Assembly: GCF_040802235.1 (NCBI RefSeq)
Contig: NC_133170.1
Coordinates: forward strand, 9,129,001 to 9,193,000
Origin: Manis javanica
Taxonomy: Eukaryota; Chordata; Mammalia; Pholidota; Manidae
Direction of reading: 5' to 3'
Length of the DNA stretch: 64,000 nt
How positions within the stretch are numbered: position 1 is the stretch's first letter; each line of letters opens with the position of its first letter. This document shows positions 48,601 through 64,000 of this stretch, in pieces. Under the pieces are notes generated by a model, which did no database searches, had not been told where the DNA came from, and saw only the letters and a program-made list of their open reading frames with translations. Made by a program: the position numbers and the translations under genes.

Positions 48601-51600
48601 AAAGTAAGAGGGAGATAACAAAGGATACGAATCCAAGTATGGCACCCAATTACAAATATATTAGAAAAAAGTATCTGCATAGGAAAAAAACAAAAAGTTA
48701 CTAGAAACTACCTAAGAATAATCCTAAAAGGAAATATACAGACTATTCAAAGATAATAAAAGAATAAAAGAAATCTTTCCTTAAGGACCAAAAGACCCAA
48801 AATACATAGAAAAAACAAACCATTGTTTGAGCTACCCAGTATTCTCAAACTGTGACTCCTCCTCCAAATTAATCTAGAGATATAATGTAATCCCACAAAA
48901 TTCCAACAGGCTTTCACCAGCTGATTCTAACATTTATGAAAAGGAGAAAATGTACAAAGAATAGCCAGGAAATTAAAACAAAACAGAATAAATAGGTCTC
49001 TGTCTACCAAACCATAAAATAGATTACAAAGCTACAATAATTTAAAAGTGCGTTATTGATATTGGGATGGCCAAGCTGCCAGTTTGGAAACATAAAAATT
49101 AGATTATAAATGGTTTGGCAAGTCACCATGAGATGGACTGAATTACCGGGACGTTTGGAAAACCTTATACCTTATATGAAATAAATCCCACATGCAGATC
49201 TAAATGTAAAGAGGCACAACTATCAAAGTAATAGGTCATGAGATAGAATACTTCGTAGTCTTAGCTTGGAGACACCTTTCCGATGCAAGATAAAAACCTC
49301 AGAGGCACCCATGGTAATTATGACTACAAAAAATTTACAGTGTCTTCACATGAGATTTACACTATAACCTGAAATCCAAAACTGCAGGCCCCCAAGACCA
49401 GTGCTGGGCTCGGTTGCACCTATGTGGGCTACAAGGTTTTGTTGTTATTACTGATTTGGTTTGTCTTTAAATGGAGTAAATTAACAACATTTAAAAACTG
49501 GGATATCTGGATGTCTGGCAACATCCTTCCTCACTTCCTTGCGGAAATACCAGATACACCTGAGAGGTGGCGCCCTCTTGCGGTGGGCAGTAGCTCGCTG
49601 GTCTATCATAAACTCACACCCACCCCTCTATTCATTTGACTTTACCTGCTTGGCATTTCATTTTTTGAGCCTTATGCTAAAATAAAGTCAGGGGGGGAAA
49701 CCACACAACATTGCTAAGAGACAATTAATACACATAAACAACTTCTGCAATGAATATGAAAAAGATAAACCTATTTTTTTTAATTGGCAAAGGCCATTTA
49801 ACAAAAGATACCCAAATGCCAATAAACATATGAAAAGAACAATCTCTCGTCCAAGCAGAGTCATTTGCACCAGAGTGCTCATTAGATTGGTGAAAATAAA
49901 AAATGATGATAGTCTCTTGTCTTGGCAAGTATACAGGGGACCCGTAAGCTCAAACACTGTTGTTGGGTGAGGAAACTAGAACAATTTTTGGATGGGCGAA
50001 ATATTTGGCAGAAGCTATCAAATTTTAAAATGTACATACTTTGCCCCACCTACCTAGGGATTCCAGGAATTTACCATACAGAACTAACACACATATGCCT
50101 CCTAAGATAGGCACACACATACCAAGTAGTTCAATATAGTATTGTTTATAATGGCAAATGGAAGTAACCTAAGTGATCATGAATAAGGGAAGGGCTAACT
50201 ACATTATGCTATATCCACAGGCTGGACTATTACACAGGCCTTAACAAGAGTGAGGTGGCTCTGCATGTACTGATATGGAAAAAACTTTGAGTGGAAATAT
50301 CAAGGGCCCCAATTATCAGCATAACCTAATTAATTTTAGAGTAAAGTATGTGTAAGGTGCATACACACCCCCATATTTTCATTTTTCCCTGTTAACTGCT
50401 ATCAACATATTTATAAATATGCTTATAACTGTATAATAAATAGAATGTGTCTATAAGTACATATACTTTTTTTTACTCTGTGGTTTTTCATGTCATTTGC
50501 AATTTCTCTAAGCATCTATTCATGCATTATGCAAATGGTTTTCTTCTTTCAAAGAGGACAGAAAAGGCATTCCTAGGGAAAAAAGACCACCAAGGATTTG
50601 TGAAGAAAGAGGAACTCTGTGAGGTGTTAAGAGTTGAGGAGCTAGAGGTAGCATGCTGATCCCCAAGAGCTGTAGCTGGAGACACATGCGTGGAGGTGAC
50701 AGACACCCCACTGGACCATCCTCCCCTAATCAGAGCACCACCCATAGCCATTGAATGTTCCTTTGTTATTTCAATTAAAGCTCTTAGAATTTGCTTTAAA
50801 ATAACACTTCTGAAAGTAGAGTACCATCTCAACGGTGTAAATAATGCACTAAACAGGGGCTGAGAGAAAATATGCCAACCTGTAAACGGCTATTGCCTCC
50901 AGGAAGCAGGGCAGAGGAGTGACAGTCTTTATGCTTCTTCATTCTTCTCCATTTTTCCAGTTTTTTAGAATAGCTATGCATTATTTTTATCATCAGAAGA
51001 ACTTTTCAGAATAAATTTCATATTATACTAGACATAAAGCAAGGGTCCCCGCTGGTGGGGGGAACTCCTAAGGCAGGTAGATACGTGTAACGGCCTTGCC
51101 ACTCCTGTTAACACTTTCTGTGCCTGGCTATGAGTCTCCCGACTCCCCGTTCCGCACTTGAGGGTAGGGGCCATCGTGGGGCTTTAAACGAATACCGGAG
51201 GACCAGAGGAAGGGGTATCCCTGCCCTTTCCTGGCTTACTGACTTTCTCCCCACTTGGGAATGGTTCTGGGCCATCTTGAGCCCTACCATCTTTCTTTCC
51301 TACCACCTCTTCCTAAATATGCCCTTCGCTCCTTTTTTCCTATTCCCTTCCTGGCTCCACTCCCCACTCCTTCTCCTTACCCCACCCCTATCTCCTCCTT
51401 TTCTTTTCTTCAAGTCACCCAAGTGCATGCTGGGAGAGATCTGCGGGGTGGGAAGGGCGAAGGTTGGAGTAGATGGAAATGTCCTAATTCTGTAGATGCC
51501 AGGCTCACATTTTGCCTCAATGATGAAGACTGTCTGGGAAGTGAGATGCAAAAGAGAGGATAAACAATAAGAAAGCAATCGTATACAGTTAATATTAATA

Positions 51601-52978
51601 CAACTCTAACGATTATCTCCTGATGACAGACTGGTGCCCCAGTGCATAAAGCTTCAAAGTCATTAACAACCAAAAGGTCCTCCAAAGTCGGCATTATGGA
51701 TTATTGCCCAGTGTGTCATCATAATCAGGATTAGCTCCTAAAAAATAAAAAAGGCAAAAATAAAAGCAAAATTCAAGGAAGCTTTCTTTTAAAATCCTTA
51801 TAGGAACCACACGTATCTGTTCTTTCCACTGGGATAAAAGCAAAACAAAAGCAGTTTGCCCACAGGCGCGGCACCTGCGAGGAAACTGCCGAGCCAACCG
51901 GCCTCCCTGGGAACTCTCCGTCCTCGCAAGCTCGCAGTTCGCTGGGAACTCGGCCAGCGTCACCGCCAGGCCAGCGGCACTCCTGCAGATGCCACTCCCA
52001 CCTCAGCACAAACTCCCGTGCCTGCCCAGTCAGCATTAGGGGCGCAAGCCAATGAACAAGTGAATGAATGAATGGGAAAGACGCGGCACCGCCGGGCGCT
52101 TACCTCTTCTGGTTCATGGAGGCCACCTGGAGCCACTCGTTGCTGCAGGGGTTGTAGGAATGCGCGGCGGAGATCTCCTGGCTGGTGATCCTGTACCCGC
52201 CCACTATGAAGAGGTAGTTGTCCAGGATGGCGGAGCCGTAGCCCCGGACATTCACCAGGTCGGGAGGAAGGTTATTGGCCAGCGGGAACCAACGTTCGGT
52301 CATCTCCTCATACCTCAGCATGGAAGGGGGCTCCCCTTGGTAGGGGTGAGGGGCTAGGGGGCCCCCCAAGAAATCTCCCAGGGCCACGAGGACAGGAGTC
52401 CCAGTCATCCGGGCCTCTCTCAGCCTCTCCTTCAGGCTGACATCTCCCGGGGCTGGAGGCGGGGAGCCCAGGAGCTGGAACTGGGGCTTGCACAACACCT
52501 CGTGGAAGTGCACGGCCATGAAGCGCAGGCAGGCGTCCTGCAGGTCGGCCAGCCCGTACACCTGCGCCAGGCGGTACAGCTCCAGGCAGTTGGTGAGCCG
52601 CACCCGGGAGAGCAGCAGCCGCAGCAGGGACGTGACCTGCAGGAAGGAGGCCGCCTCCACCAGCTCGGCCAGCAGGCCCGCCTCGTCCAGCTCGTCCTCC
52701 TCCTCCTCCACGCCGCCGCCCTGCTCCCCGCGCGGGCCCAGCAGCCAGCCCTCGCGCGCGCCGCCGGCGTTGATGAAGTCCAGCACCAGGCGCAGGCCCG
52801 GGGCGCTGAGGCCGCGCAGCTGCTGCACTTCGGGGCCGCCGGCCTCCGGGCGCAGGGCCTCGCGCATGCCGGAGCGGTAGAGCGCGCGGAAGTAGTCGCT
52901 CTGCTCGATGAGCTTCCTCTTGCTCACCGGGTAGCAGCGGTCCTCCAGGCGGATCTGCACCACCTCCTCGGCCGACAT
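39215..52978 (-). CDS. KLHL42: KLHL42 (KLHDC5) BTB-Kelch CUL3 adaptor, complete three-exon CDS
   Basis: The coding sequence is 52978-52104, 43719-43526 and 39666-39215 (875+194+452 nt), giving 506 codons and TGA. The family protein is about 505 residues, so the gene is full length. An atypical BTB domain covers residues 1-120, interrupted by a Gly/acidic stretch (about 85-100). A BACK-like helical segment follows (about 125-190). Kelch repeats run from about 195 to the C-terminus, with blade motifs such as IVGGY near 258-262 and further IGG/VGG motifs in exons 2 and 3. The reading frame continues exactly across both junctions: AG|G (Arg) and G|AC (Asp). Known for the family: the protein recruits substrates to CUL3-RBX1 ubiquitin ligase, and katanin p60 is a reported substrate, linking it to microtubules and mitosis. 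The start is the ATG where conserved family sequence (MSAEE) begins, with G at -3. Identification is from recalled homology and is very secure. Confidence 0.97.
39667..43525 (-). other. KLHL42 intron 2
   Basis: This 3.86-kb intron has donor GTAAG and a TTTCAG acceptor. An MLT1-type LTR occupies about 42.08-42.50 kb. The rest (39.67-42.08 and 42.5-43.5 kb) appears unique apart from short A-rich and CA runs. Confidence 0.9.
42083..42500 (+). mobile_element. MLT1-type MaLR LTR in KLHL42 intron 2
   Basis: Blocks: GGTGGCACCCCAAAAGATAT, GACCTTATTTGGAAAAAGTC, TTTGCAGATATGATTAAG, ATCCTGGATTATCCAGATTA, and a 3' end CATGAGAGAATGCATTTCCG, CTGTTTTAGGCCACTAAG. Confidence 0.85.
43526..43719 (-). CDS. KLHL42: KLHL42 coding exon 2 (Kelch repeats)
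   Basis: This 194-nt exon is bounded on the minus strand by acceptor TTTCAG before 43719 and donor GTAAG at 43525-43521. It completes codon 292 (Arg), encodes 64 residues from SNFKLV to GGYTTR, and donates the first base of the next codon. Two blade motifs are visible (YAIGG and YVIGG). Both splice sites are close to consensus. Confidence 0.96.
44640..44830 (+). repeat. MIR SINE in KLHL42 intron 1
   Basis: CCCAGTTCTGCTGTTGACTG, GGCTGACCCTGGCCCAACCA, CCTGGGGATAATACCCAT fit MIR order. Confidence 0.65.
45690..45850 (+). repeat. MIR SINE in KLHL42 intron 1
   Basis: AGCTCTGCTACTCAGCAACC, GACCTTGGCTAAGCAACTGA, GAGCCTCAGTTTCCCCACCT, GTGAAGTAGGGA: a well-preserved core. Confidence 0.85.
46410..46545 (+). 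repeat. MIR SINE in KLHL42 intron 1
   Basis: ACTCACTAAGCCTCAGGCTC, AAACGGGCTAATAAATAACA, CCTATCTTACAGAGATGCTG, TGAGCATGAACTGGGAAATG. Confidence 0.75.
47803..47885 (+). repeat. L2 LINE 3' end in KLHL42 intron 1
   Basis: TTATAAACTCCTTGAGGGCA, GGAACCATGTCATCCTTGCT and AACTGCTGGACACA match L2 3' sequence. Confidence 0.75.
48085..48235 (+). repeat. MIR SINE in KLHL42 intron 1
   Basis: AACTTTCTGAGCCTCAGTTT, CTGCCTCTGTAAAATGGGAA, CTTGCGAAAACTAAGTGACA, GGCAGAGCACCTAGTTCACA. Confidence 0.8.
48590..50350 (+). mobile_element. Old L1M LINE (ORF2 3' end and 3' UTR), broken
   Basis: L1 ORF2-like non-coding sequence: TAATCCCACAAAATTCCAAC, ATTACAAAGCTACAATAATT, then TAATTGGCAAAGGCCATTTA, ATGCCAATAAACATATGAAA, and the 3' part TATTGTTTATAATGGCAAAT, TGGAAGTAACCTAAGTGATC. 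About 320 bp at 49.33-49.65 kb does not look like L1 and carries the CTCF-like motif. A further 3'-UTR-like piece lies near 50.87-51.02 kb. No coding potential remains. Confidence 0.75.
49569..49583 (-). promoter_or_regulatory. Strong CTCF-like motif in KLHL42 intron 1
   Basis: Read on the minus strand, CCGCAAGAGGGCGCC is an excellent match to the CTCF core, with one substitution (G for A at position 3) that is tolerated in many sites. It falls in the non-L1 segment interrupting the L1M element. Confidence 0.45.
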
Positions 52979-53560
52979 GGCCGGGGGGCCGGGGGCCGCG
53001 GGCGACCCCGCCAGCGCGGCGCGCTCGCCGCCACGCGCCCGCCGCGTCCCGGGCCGCGCGCGCCGAGGGCCGGCGCCGCGGGGGGAGCGGGGAGGCGCCG
53101 GGGGGCCCGGCGGCATGCGGGGGAGAGGAGCCCGACCCGGCCGCAGCCTCCGCCCGCGGGCCCTGCGCCCGGGATCCGACCCTCGCGGCGGGCGAGACGG
53201 CGGCCTCGCCCCCGCCTCCCCCGCACGCGGGCGCCGCGCTCTGCGGTCAACCGGCCGGGCCGCGGCTCGGGGCGGGCGCCGGCAGGCGGGGTGGGGCGCG
53301 CGGCCGCGGCTCTGCGCTGCGGGGGGAAGGGCCGGCGGCCGGGCCGGCGCGGGCGGGGAGGCGGCGCGCCTGGGGCCGCGCGTCGGGCCCCATCGGGCCT
53401 CGCGTCCCGGGGCTGGGGCGCCCGGCGGACCCGGGGCGGCCGGGTGGCGGGCGCCGCGGGGGAGCCATGTCGCAGAGGGAGCCGGGCGGACGGCGGCGGG
53501 GCGTTGCGGGCTGTGACCCGCGCTGGGCTAGAAACGGACAAGTGCAGCTCCCAGACGGGG
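52090..53560 (-). promoter_or_regulatory. CpG island promoter of KLHL42
   Basis: GC content and CpG density rise sharply across this interval, with many GCGC, CCGCGG and GGGCGG-type words, covering coding exon 1 and several hundred bases upstream. No TATA box was seen close to the expected start, consistent with a dispersed CpG-island promoter. The exact transcription start is not visible. Large open frames on both strands here come from GC-rich composition, not genes. Confidence 0.85.
52104..52978 (-). CDS. KLHL42: KLHL42 coding exon 1 (BTB, BACK and first Kelch blades)
   Basis: The exon encodes residues 1-291 plus two bases of codon 292. It starts at the ATG read from CAT at 52976-52978 and ends AAGAG followed by donor GTAAGC at 52103-52098. 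It is very GC-rich and lies inside the promoter CpG island. The frame stays open upstream for at least 46 more codons, through an ATG at 53116 in poor context (C at -3). That extension is Pro/Arg-rich, as expected for translated CpG island, and is treated here as 5' UTR. Confidence 0.95.
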
Positions 53561-55384
53561 GGGCCACGTGCCTTAAAGTGTTCCCCAACACCCAAGGCTG
53601 CCCCTACTTCAGTGTGGTCGGGCTGGCCGTGACCCAGGCTTATCTTGTGGCCCTCCGTGCTCCTTCTTGCTCCTAGAGGCGGCTTCCCCGGGCCCTCTCC
53701 TCCTCCCCCCGGCCCCCGGCCCGCCCCGCCGCCCGAGAACTCCCTAAGGAAGGCCCCGCTTCTCCCCCACCCTCTCCCACTGAACGCCGCAAACAGGAAG
53801 CTCACCCAGATCATTGGGCCTCTGTGTCGCCCGTGAGAAATGAATTACCCCTGGCGGGGGTGGGGTGGGGGTGCCGTTAGGTCAGCTTCGGGTAGACGGA
53901 GGCCTAAGGGTTGAGAGGAAGCAGGTGGGGAGGGGGGGGTCACTCTTACCTACAGAAAAAAAAAACTTGAAAACTTTCCCAGCCCAAGATTGGAGAACCA
54001 ACTGTAATCGTCCTCACCGTGGGGAGGCTCTGTGTTGGGACTTGTTTTTATTCTGGCAAGCTTCAGCTTTCTTCCTGAATGAGGCAGGTTAACTGTTACC
54101 TTTTTCAAAAATACACTTCCCGTAATTCAAGCAAAAGGTACCTGCCTCCTGACCGTGCTGATCATTATATGTTAGGAAAGTGGGAGAGTTAAAAACCAGA
54201 GAAAAGAGACATATCCCTAAAAGATGAAACCCTTTCAACACATAGTTTGGTTACATTTGTGCTTCTTACTACATAACGTAGTTCCTGCATCAAGTGAGGT
54301 GTTGTGAATATTTTCTTTACAACACACCATGAATAAGGAGCTAACATTTTAAATACATAGAAAAAAATTCTAGTAGATCCTGGCCTACCTGAGGAAAGCA
54401 AAGGAGAGAAAGTGGATGTGATGGGCCTCACTCAGTTACTGGGTTCTGTGAAAAACTTTAGCTTTTCACCTTGTTTCACCTGGCCTTTAAGTCATTACTG
54501 ATAACTCCATTCTCACACCAATCTCTCACTTCGGTTCTCAGTGAGGGTGCAACCAAGGTGTTTGAAGGTTCTGGGGCAGGGTGGGGGGCCTTGAACCTAG
54601 CATCCCTTTGAGGAAGGTAATGTGCCACCTCCAGGATTAGGCAGTAGCTGAGGAAGCTTTGCTGGGAGGCACGCTGTCTATCAAAGAGGCTTGGAATTGG
54701 GATTTGTTTGTGCCTCCATCAGATTCATCGGGTCAGCTGAGAACAGGCTCCTAGTCTCTGCTCGGTGTCTTTAGAATCTCTCACCAATGGTTGCTTTTGT
54801 TTCCCAACTGTCATAGATATGCCTCAGACTGGTATTTTAGTGCCTTTCAAAAACAGACCCAAAAAAATGACACTCAAAGAATGATGTGCATTAGAAAGGC
54901 TATTCATGGTCAGTAATATTATCAGAGCAACAACAGCCTGGACGGGGAATCTACGGTGTTGGTTTGACGATACCGGGCACTGACTGATCCTGTACGCATT
55001 TCGGCCCCGACAGGGTAATAACGTCAGTTAGGATTGGAAGCATCTTAAAAGGGCAAATCATTTTGATAACTCACACAGGAAGCTTTCTGTTAAACTAGCA
55101 CTACAAAGTCAAAGGAATATATACTCTTTTATTTACAAAAGACCTAAAATTATTTGTAAGCTTCATGAAAATATTGCTTCTATATAACTGGAGGTATAAT
55201 TTTATAGATCAGTTATTGACTGATCAAGGAACAATTAAGACTGGTCTTTGTGGCACTGTGATTCACTTTAAGCACTTGATGTCATGATGTTTTACAAAAG
55301 ATTAGAGTAATGGACAACACAGAGTTAAGCTATTTATTTAATAATTTATGGAAACTATACCTAGAATTAACCTAGAATGGAAAA

Positions 55385-55865
55385 AAAAAATCTAAGTACA
55401 AGATGTTTATCATAGCGCTGCTTGGTATAAAAAGAAATTGGAAACATAATACATAATAATAGTAGCTAACATTTATTGAATGTTTATTATAATGTGCCAG
55501 GCACTGTTGTGTTTTCCATGGATTACAGTACTGTTTTTGTACTATTTTACAGCTAAAGAAGCTGAGGTGCAGAGTAAATTTTGGTACATACAGAATGAAA
55601 TACCACAGAGTCATTACAACTGTGGATGTAGATTTTTCTTTACAAACACTGAAAAATGTAATTTGGCACTGAAGTTTTAAAAAATTGTTTCTAAAACAGT
55701 ATAAATGCATATGTAAAATTATATATGTATATCTTTTTAGAGATGTTCAGGAGGATGCTAAAATGTTAAGATTGTAAGATCTTGAATCAGTTTTATTTTG
55801 TACTTCTCTGTATGGTTTGGATTTTTTAAGTGAATGTATATCAGTTTAATAAAAGCAAAATATTT
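55385..55865 (+). mobile_element. L1M 3' end interrupted by a reverse MIR
   Basis: L1 words flank an inverted MIR. Upstream are ATGTTTATCATAGCGCTGCT and AAAAAGAAATTGGAAACATA; downstream are GGATGCTAAAATGTTAAGAT and AATGTATATCAGTTTAATAA. The MIR (about 55448-55585) reads TAACATTTATTGAATGTTTA, ATGTGCCAGGCACTGTTGTG, TTTTACAGCTAAAGAAGCTG. Confidence 0.7.
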
Positions 55866-56248
55866 AAAGAAAACAATGACATTTAAATTTCTCAGACCCC
55901 ATTTTTAAAAACAATTTCCATCGATTTCATCAACTGGTGAATTACTATACACCATCTTTAAAATAAAGATGAATGTTATTGTTTTACAAAACACTTTTTG
56001 AATTCAGTAAATGTCCTATCATTTCACTACCAATTCACTATTTTAATTTAAAATAAATTAAAAATTATCTGTTTTTCAGTCCCTCCACTATTCCTAACAC
56101 AACTATATTTCTTTTTTTAACAGGCAAAACTGAAATATCGTCCTTTCATTAAATCATGTGGGGCAATTTAAATAAAGGGTTCTATTTAATAATATAGATT
56201 GAGCACCTTCGTGTAGGCAAACTTCCATTTATTTCAGTCAGTGCTTTA

Positions 56249-56330
56249 GCAGTGTTTTCCAAACCTCGTAGGAACTCACCTGGGACACTTATAAAAGTAA
56301 GATTCTGGTGCCCACACTATAATCAGTTGT
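56249..56330. mobile_element. MER5-like hAT-Charlie fragment
   Basis: AGTGTTTTCCAAACCTCGTA, GGAACTCACCTGGGACACTT, ATAAAAGTAAGATTCTGGTG, CCCACACTATAAT resemble one end of a MER5 non-autonomous hAT element. Confidence 0.5.
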
Positions 56331-58656
56331 TAAGGGAAGATGAGTGTTTTTTAAGGTAGGTATCCAATTTTTGAACCCCTCTCAAGAGTGCCCAGTTAGA
56401 AGTAAGTACAACATATGGCATTGCAATAGTGTAATGGTTCTGGGTATTTTCATAAATTTGTACAAAGGCTAGATAGTTTTTTATTCAGTTACAGTTGCTT
56501 GCTGGTTTCTGCAATTTCATGTCACATGGACATGTTTTGAGACTAGATGCTTTAGAGCCACGTATCTCAGCCCATAGAGGATTCCTTCCTCTGCCCCTGC
56601 AGTCCACTTTTTATCCTTTTCAAAACACTTGGCTCCCAGAAGTTACCCGTTTCCAGACATAATGTTTATGCAATCATAAAAAAATGTCCTTTTAAAAATT
56701 TAAAGCACGTTTTTTTACCTTGGAACTTGTAGATTCTTTAAAATGCAACTTTGATCTCCACTTGACATCATTTGCCAGCAAAAGGATTAAACAATTGTGG
56801 ATTGTTCCATTATCCCTGTAGGGAAAATGAAAACTTCAAGAAATTATATATCACACAAAAGAAACTACAGTTAATGTGGCTGAAAGATGTGGAGGTTAGA
56901 AGGTAAGAAAGTAGACTTTCCAGTTTATGTCCCCAGGGCACATACCAAGCGAAATAGCTATGGAATCTCAAGCCAAACAAGAAGTGGTCTTTCATTCTTC
57001 ATCTGTCCCTTGCTCTTCTACTAAGAAATCTCTCTTACCTTTCCCCTCAGAACAGATGGAACAGTTTGTCTGCAGGTAAGCAACTGAAACTTGCTTTCTA
57101 TGAGAAGTTTATTAAAATAAAATATTTATCAAGTTAGTGTATTTTATGTGGCTTATACAAAGTTAGGAGTTAATCCATGATACAATTTTTGCTTGGAAGA
57201 AGGTGAAATATTTCAATTTTAAAGTTACTCAATCTTTTGAATATTTTCCCTTTATTATCTATTATTAATATTATGTTTCTAAAACAAAAGATAAGTGATC
57301 ATTAGGCTATTACCAGGGAACAGAAAGGAAAGTTCCAAGAATGTTAACATTTATGTGTCAAGTAAGTGAATGAGTCATTGCTCAAAAAGGTATGAAAGAC
57401 AGATCACAGGCTAGAAAAAGTTTCACCTTTTTTTAAAAGAACAGTAGAGTACTTTATGGCACTGATGCTTTGTACAAAAATGGACAAGAAAAAGCAAGTT
57501 TTAAACTTTGAACAAATTTGCCATCTTGGATATCATGGATATAGAACACATTATCTTCACAAAAGTATAACAGGCTATTTTCCTTTAATACCTTTTCAAA
57601 TGCTTTGGCATTGCAACTGAAGTAGTTTTATTACTATTTATAAAATTTAACCTATTTTGCCATTTCCCTAATGCACATTTCTTAGCAACTTCTTCTTCCA
57701 TCAGGAACATTCTGTCTTTATGTATGTGCTTCGCAAAGAAATCCCCTTTATAACTTGCAAACATGGATATCAGAAAGCAGATTAGACAGCTCCCGATTTG
57801 AACTTCTTCCCAATTTTCACTGTAAATTACACTTTTTATTCTTGATTGAACAATATACCCCGTACTTGCTGGGTGTTGTATTCTGTCTACACTGGAGCAT
57901 GTCCTCTTTTCATCTTTTAAAAAAGCTTGTGACTGGCCTTTTTGCAAAAAATGTCTGACCTCAAGAAGTGACCAGGTTCATAGCCAATGTTTTCAAAATC
58001 ACTGCAAAATTCCATTTTTTAATTTTTTATTTCATTTTCAGTTTTCATTTACTTTCAACATGTCTTTTTCTTTAGTAAAAAGAAAAAAATGTAAACCAGC
58101 ACACATACTGGTTTTCTAGTGAAGCTGAACACTAGAACTTAAATTCAAAGATGAAAATAAATGACTGAAAAAAGTCTGCTGTCCCGTGTTCCTTAAACAC
58201 CGTACAGAAGTGCCCTTACAAAACGATGTCTTGTTTCTGGTGAAATGGACTCTTCCTTTATCTGATGTCAAGTGACTAAATTATTGTTTTCCTGAGACAG
58301 GCTCTTGGCTAGGATTTCCACCTGTCTTTATACTTACTTAGTGAAAGGTGTCTGTGACTATTCACTTTCACAGAAAGAAGAAAAGCAGAGGAGAGAATCC
58401 ACATCTTCAAGAGGCTAAGTAAGGGACAGAGGATCAAGATGGCCTGGAAAATGTACACAATTAATGCCAGAAAGTCAAATGTTCACCTAGGGATCAACTG
58501 GGAAGAAACAAAGGAAAACTGAATGTGCAGTTAAGGAACAGCCTCGTTTTTTCTAGATGACCCTCCAGGAGTCTCAAAGAAGCTCTCCCTTAGCAACAGC
58601 CCTGAAGTTCCAGAAACTGTCCTCAGCCCCGATGGTCAGCTCCTGCTTCCGCCTGA

Positions 58657-64000
<5,344 letters not shown>

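Larger units (their letters stand above)
43720..52103 (-). other. KLHL42 intron 1
   Basis: This 8.4-kb intron has donor GTAAGC and a CAG acceptor. It holds four MIR copies, an L2 3' end and an old L1M body (annotated separately), plus a CTCF-like motif at 49569-49583. The remaining stretches (43.8-44.6, 46.6-47.8 and 51.0-52.1 kb) show nothing recognisable beyond low-complexity patches. Confidence 0.9.

Noticed and set aside
52502-53632. 376-codon open frame on the plus strand, antisense to KLHL42 exon 1
   Set aside because: It is an open frame caused by very high GC content in a CpG island and is a reverse-strand shadow of the real exon. Composition is Arg/Ala/Gly-rich with no domain.
52924-53814. 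296-codon minus-strand open frame overlapping the KLHL42 start
   Set aside because: It is in a different frame from KLHL42, low complexity Pro/Arg/Ala, and explained by the CpG island.

Overview
This is a 64 kb piece of a mammalian nuclear genome. It holds two spliced protein-coding genes with GT-AG introns, a CpG-island promoter, and old mammal-wide repeats (MIR, L2, MaLR/MLT1 LTRs, L1M). No Alu, rodent B1/B2, ruminant BOV-tA, pig PRE-1, carnivore tRNA-Lys SINE or horse ERE was recognised by eye. A short L1-like 3' tail near 30.8-31.0 kb resembles tails common in laurasiatherian mammals. The best guess is therefore a SINE-poor placental mammal, probably Laurasiatheria; the species is not resolved.

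Layout, left to right. About 1-34.6 kb is intergenic: an eroded endogenous retrovirus pol remnant on the minus strand (0.9-2.0 kb), AT-rich and unique sequence, MIR/L2/L1 fragments, a MaLR element with one LTR (15.15-16.68 kb), several further MLT1-type LTRs, two retrotransposition events with visible target-site duplications (29.6-30.2 kb and 30.77-31.01 kb), and a small GC/CpG-rich patch away from any recognised promoter (33.3-33.65 kb). About 34.6-53.2 kb is KLHL42 (alias KLHDC5) on the minus strand: three coding exons, 506 codons, a long AT-rich 3' UTR and a strong CpG-island first exon. About 53.6-58.7 kb is the spacer between the two divergent genes. From 58.69 kb to the window end is MANSC4 on the plus strand: signal peptide, MANSC domain split over exons 1 and 2, and a Ser/Thr/Asn-rich stalk and transmembrane segment in exon 3, which runs off the window.

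KLHL42 is a BTB-Kelch substrate adaptor for CUL3 ubiquitin ligases, and MANSC4 is a predicted type I membrane protein. Nothing suggests they act together. Their adjacency matches the MANSC4-KLHL42-PTHLH order I recall for human 12p11, which would put PTHLH beyond the left edge; no PTHLH exon is seen here. No new multi-gene system is apparent. The most interesting signals are a 45-bp near-identical duplication next to the MANSC4 exon 2 acceptor, an L1-machinery-mobilised unidentified insert with a 19-bp target-site duplication, and the orphan CpG-rich patch.
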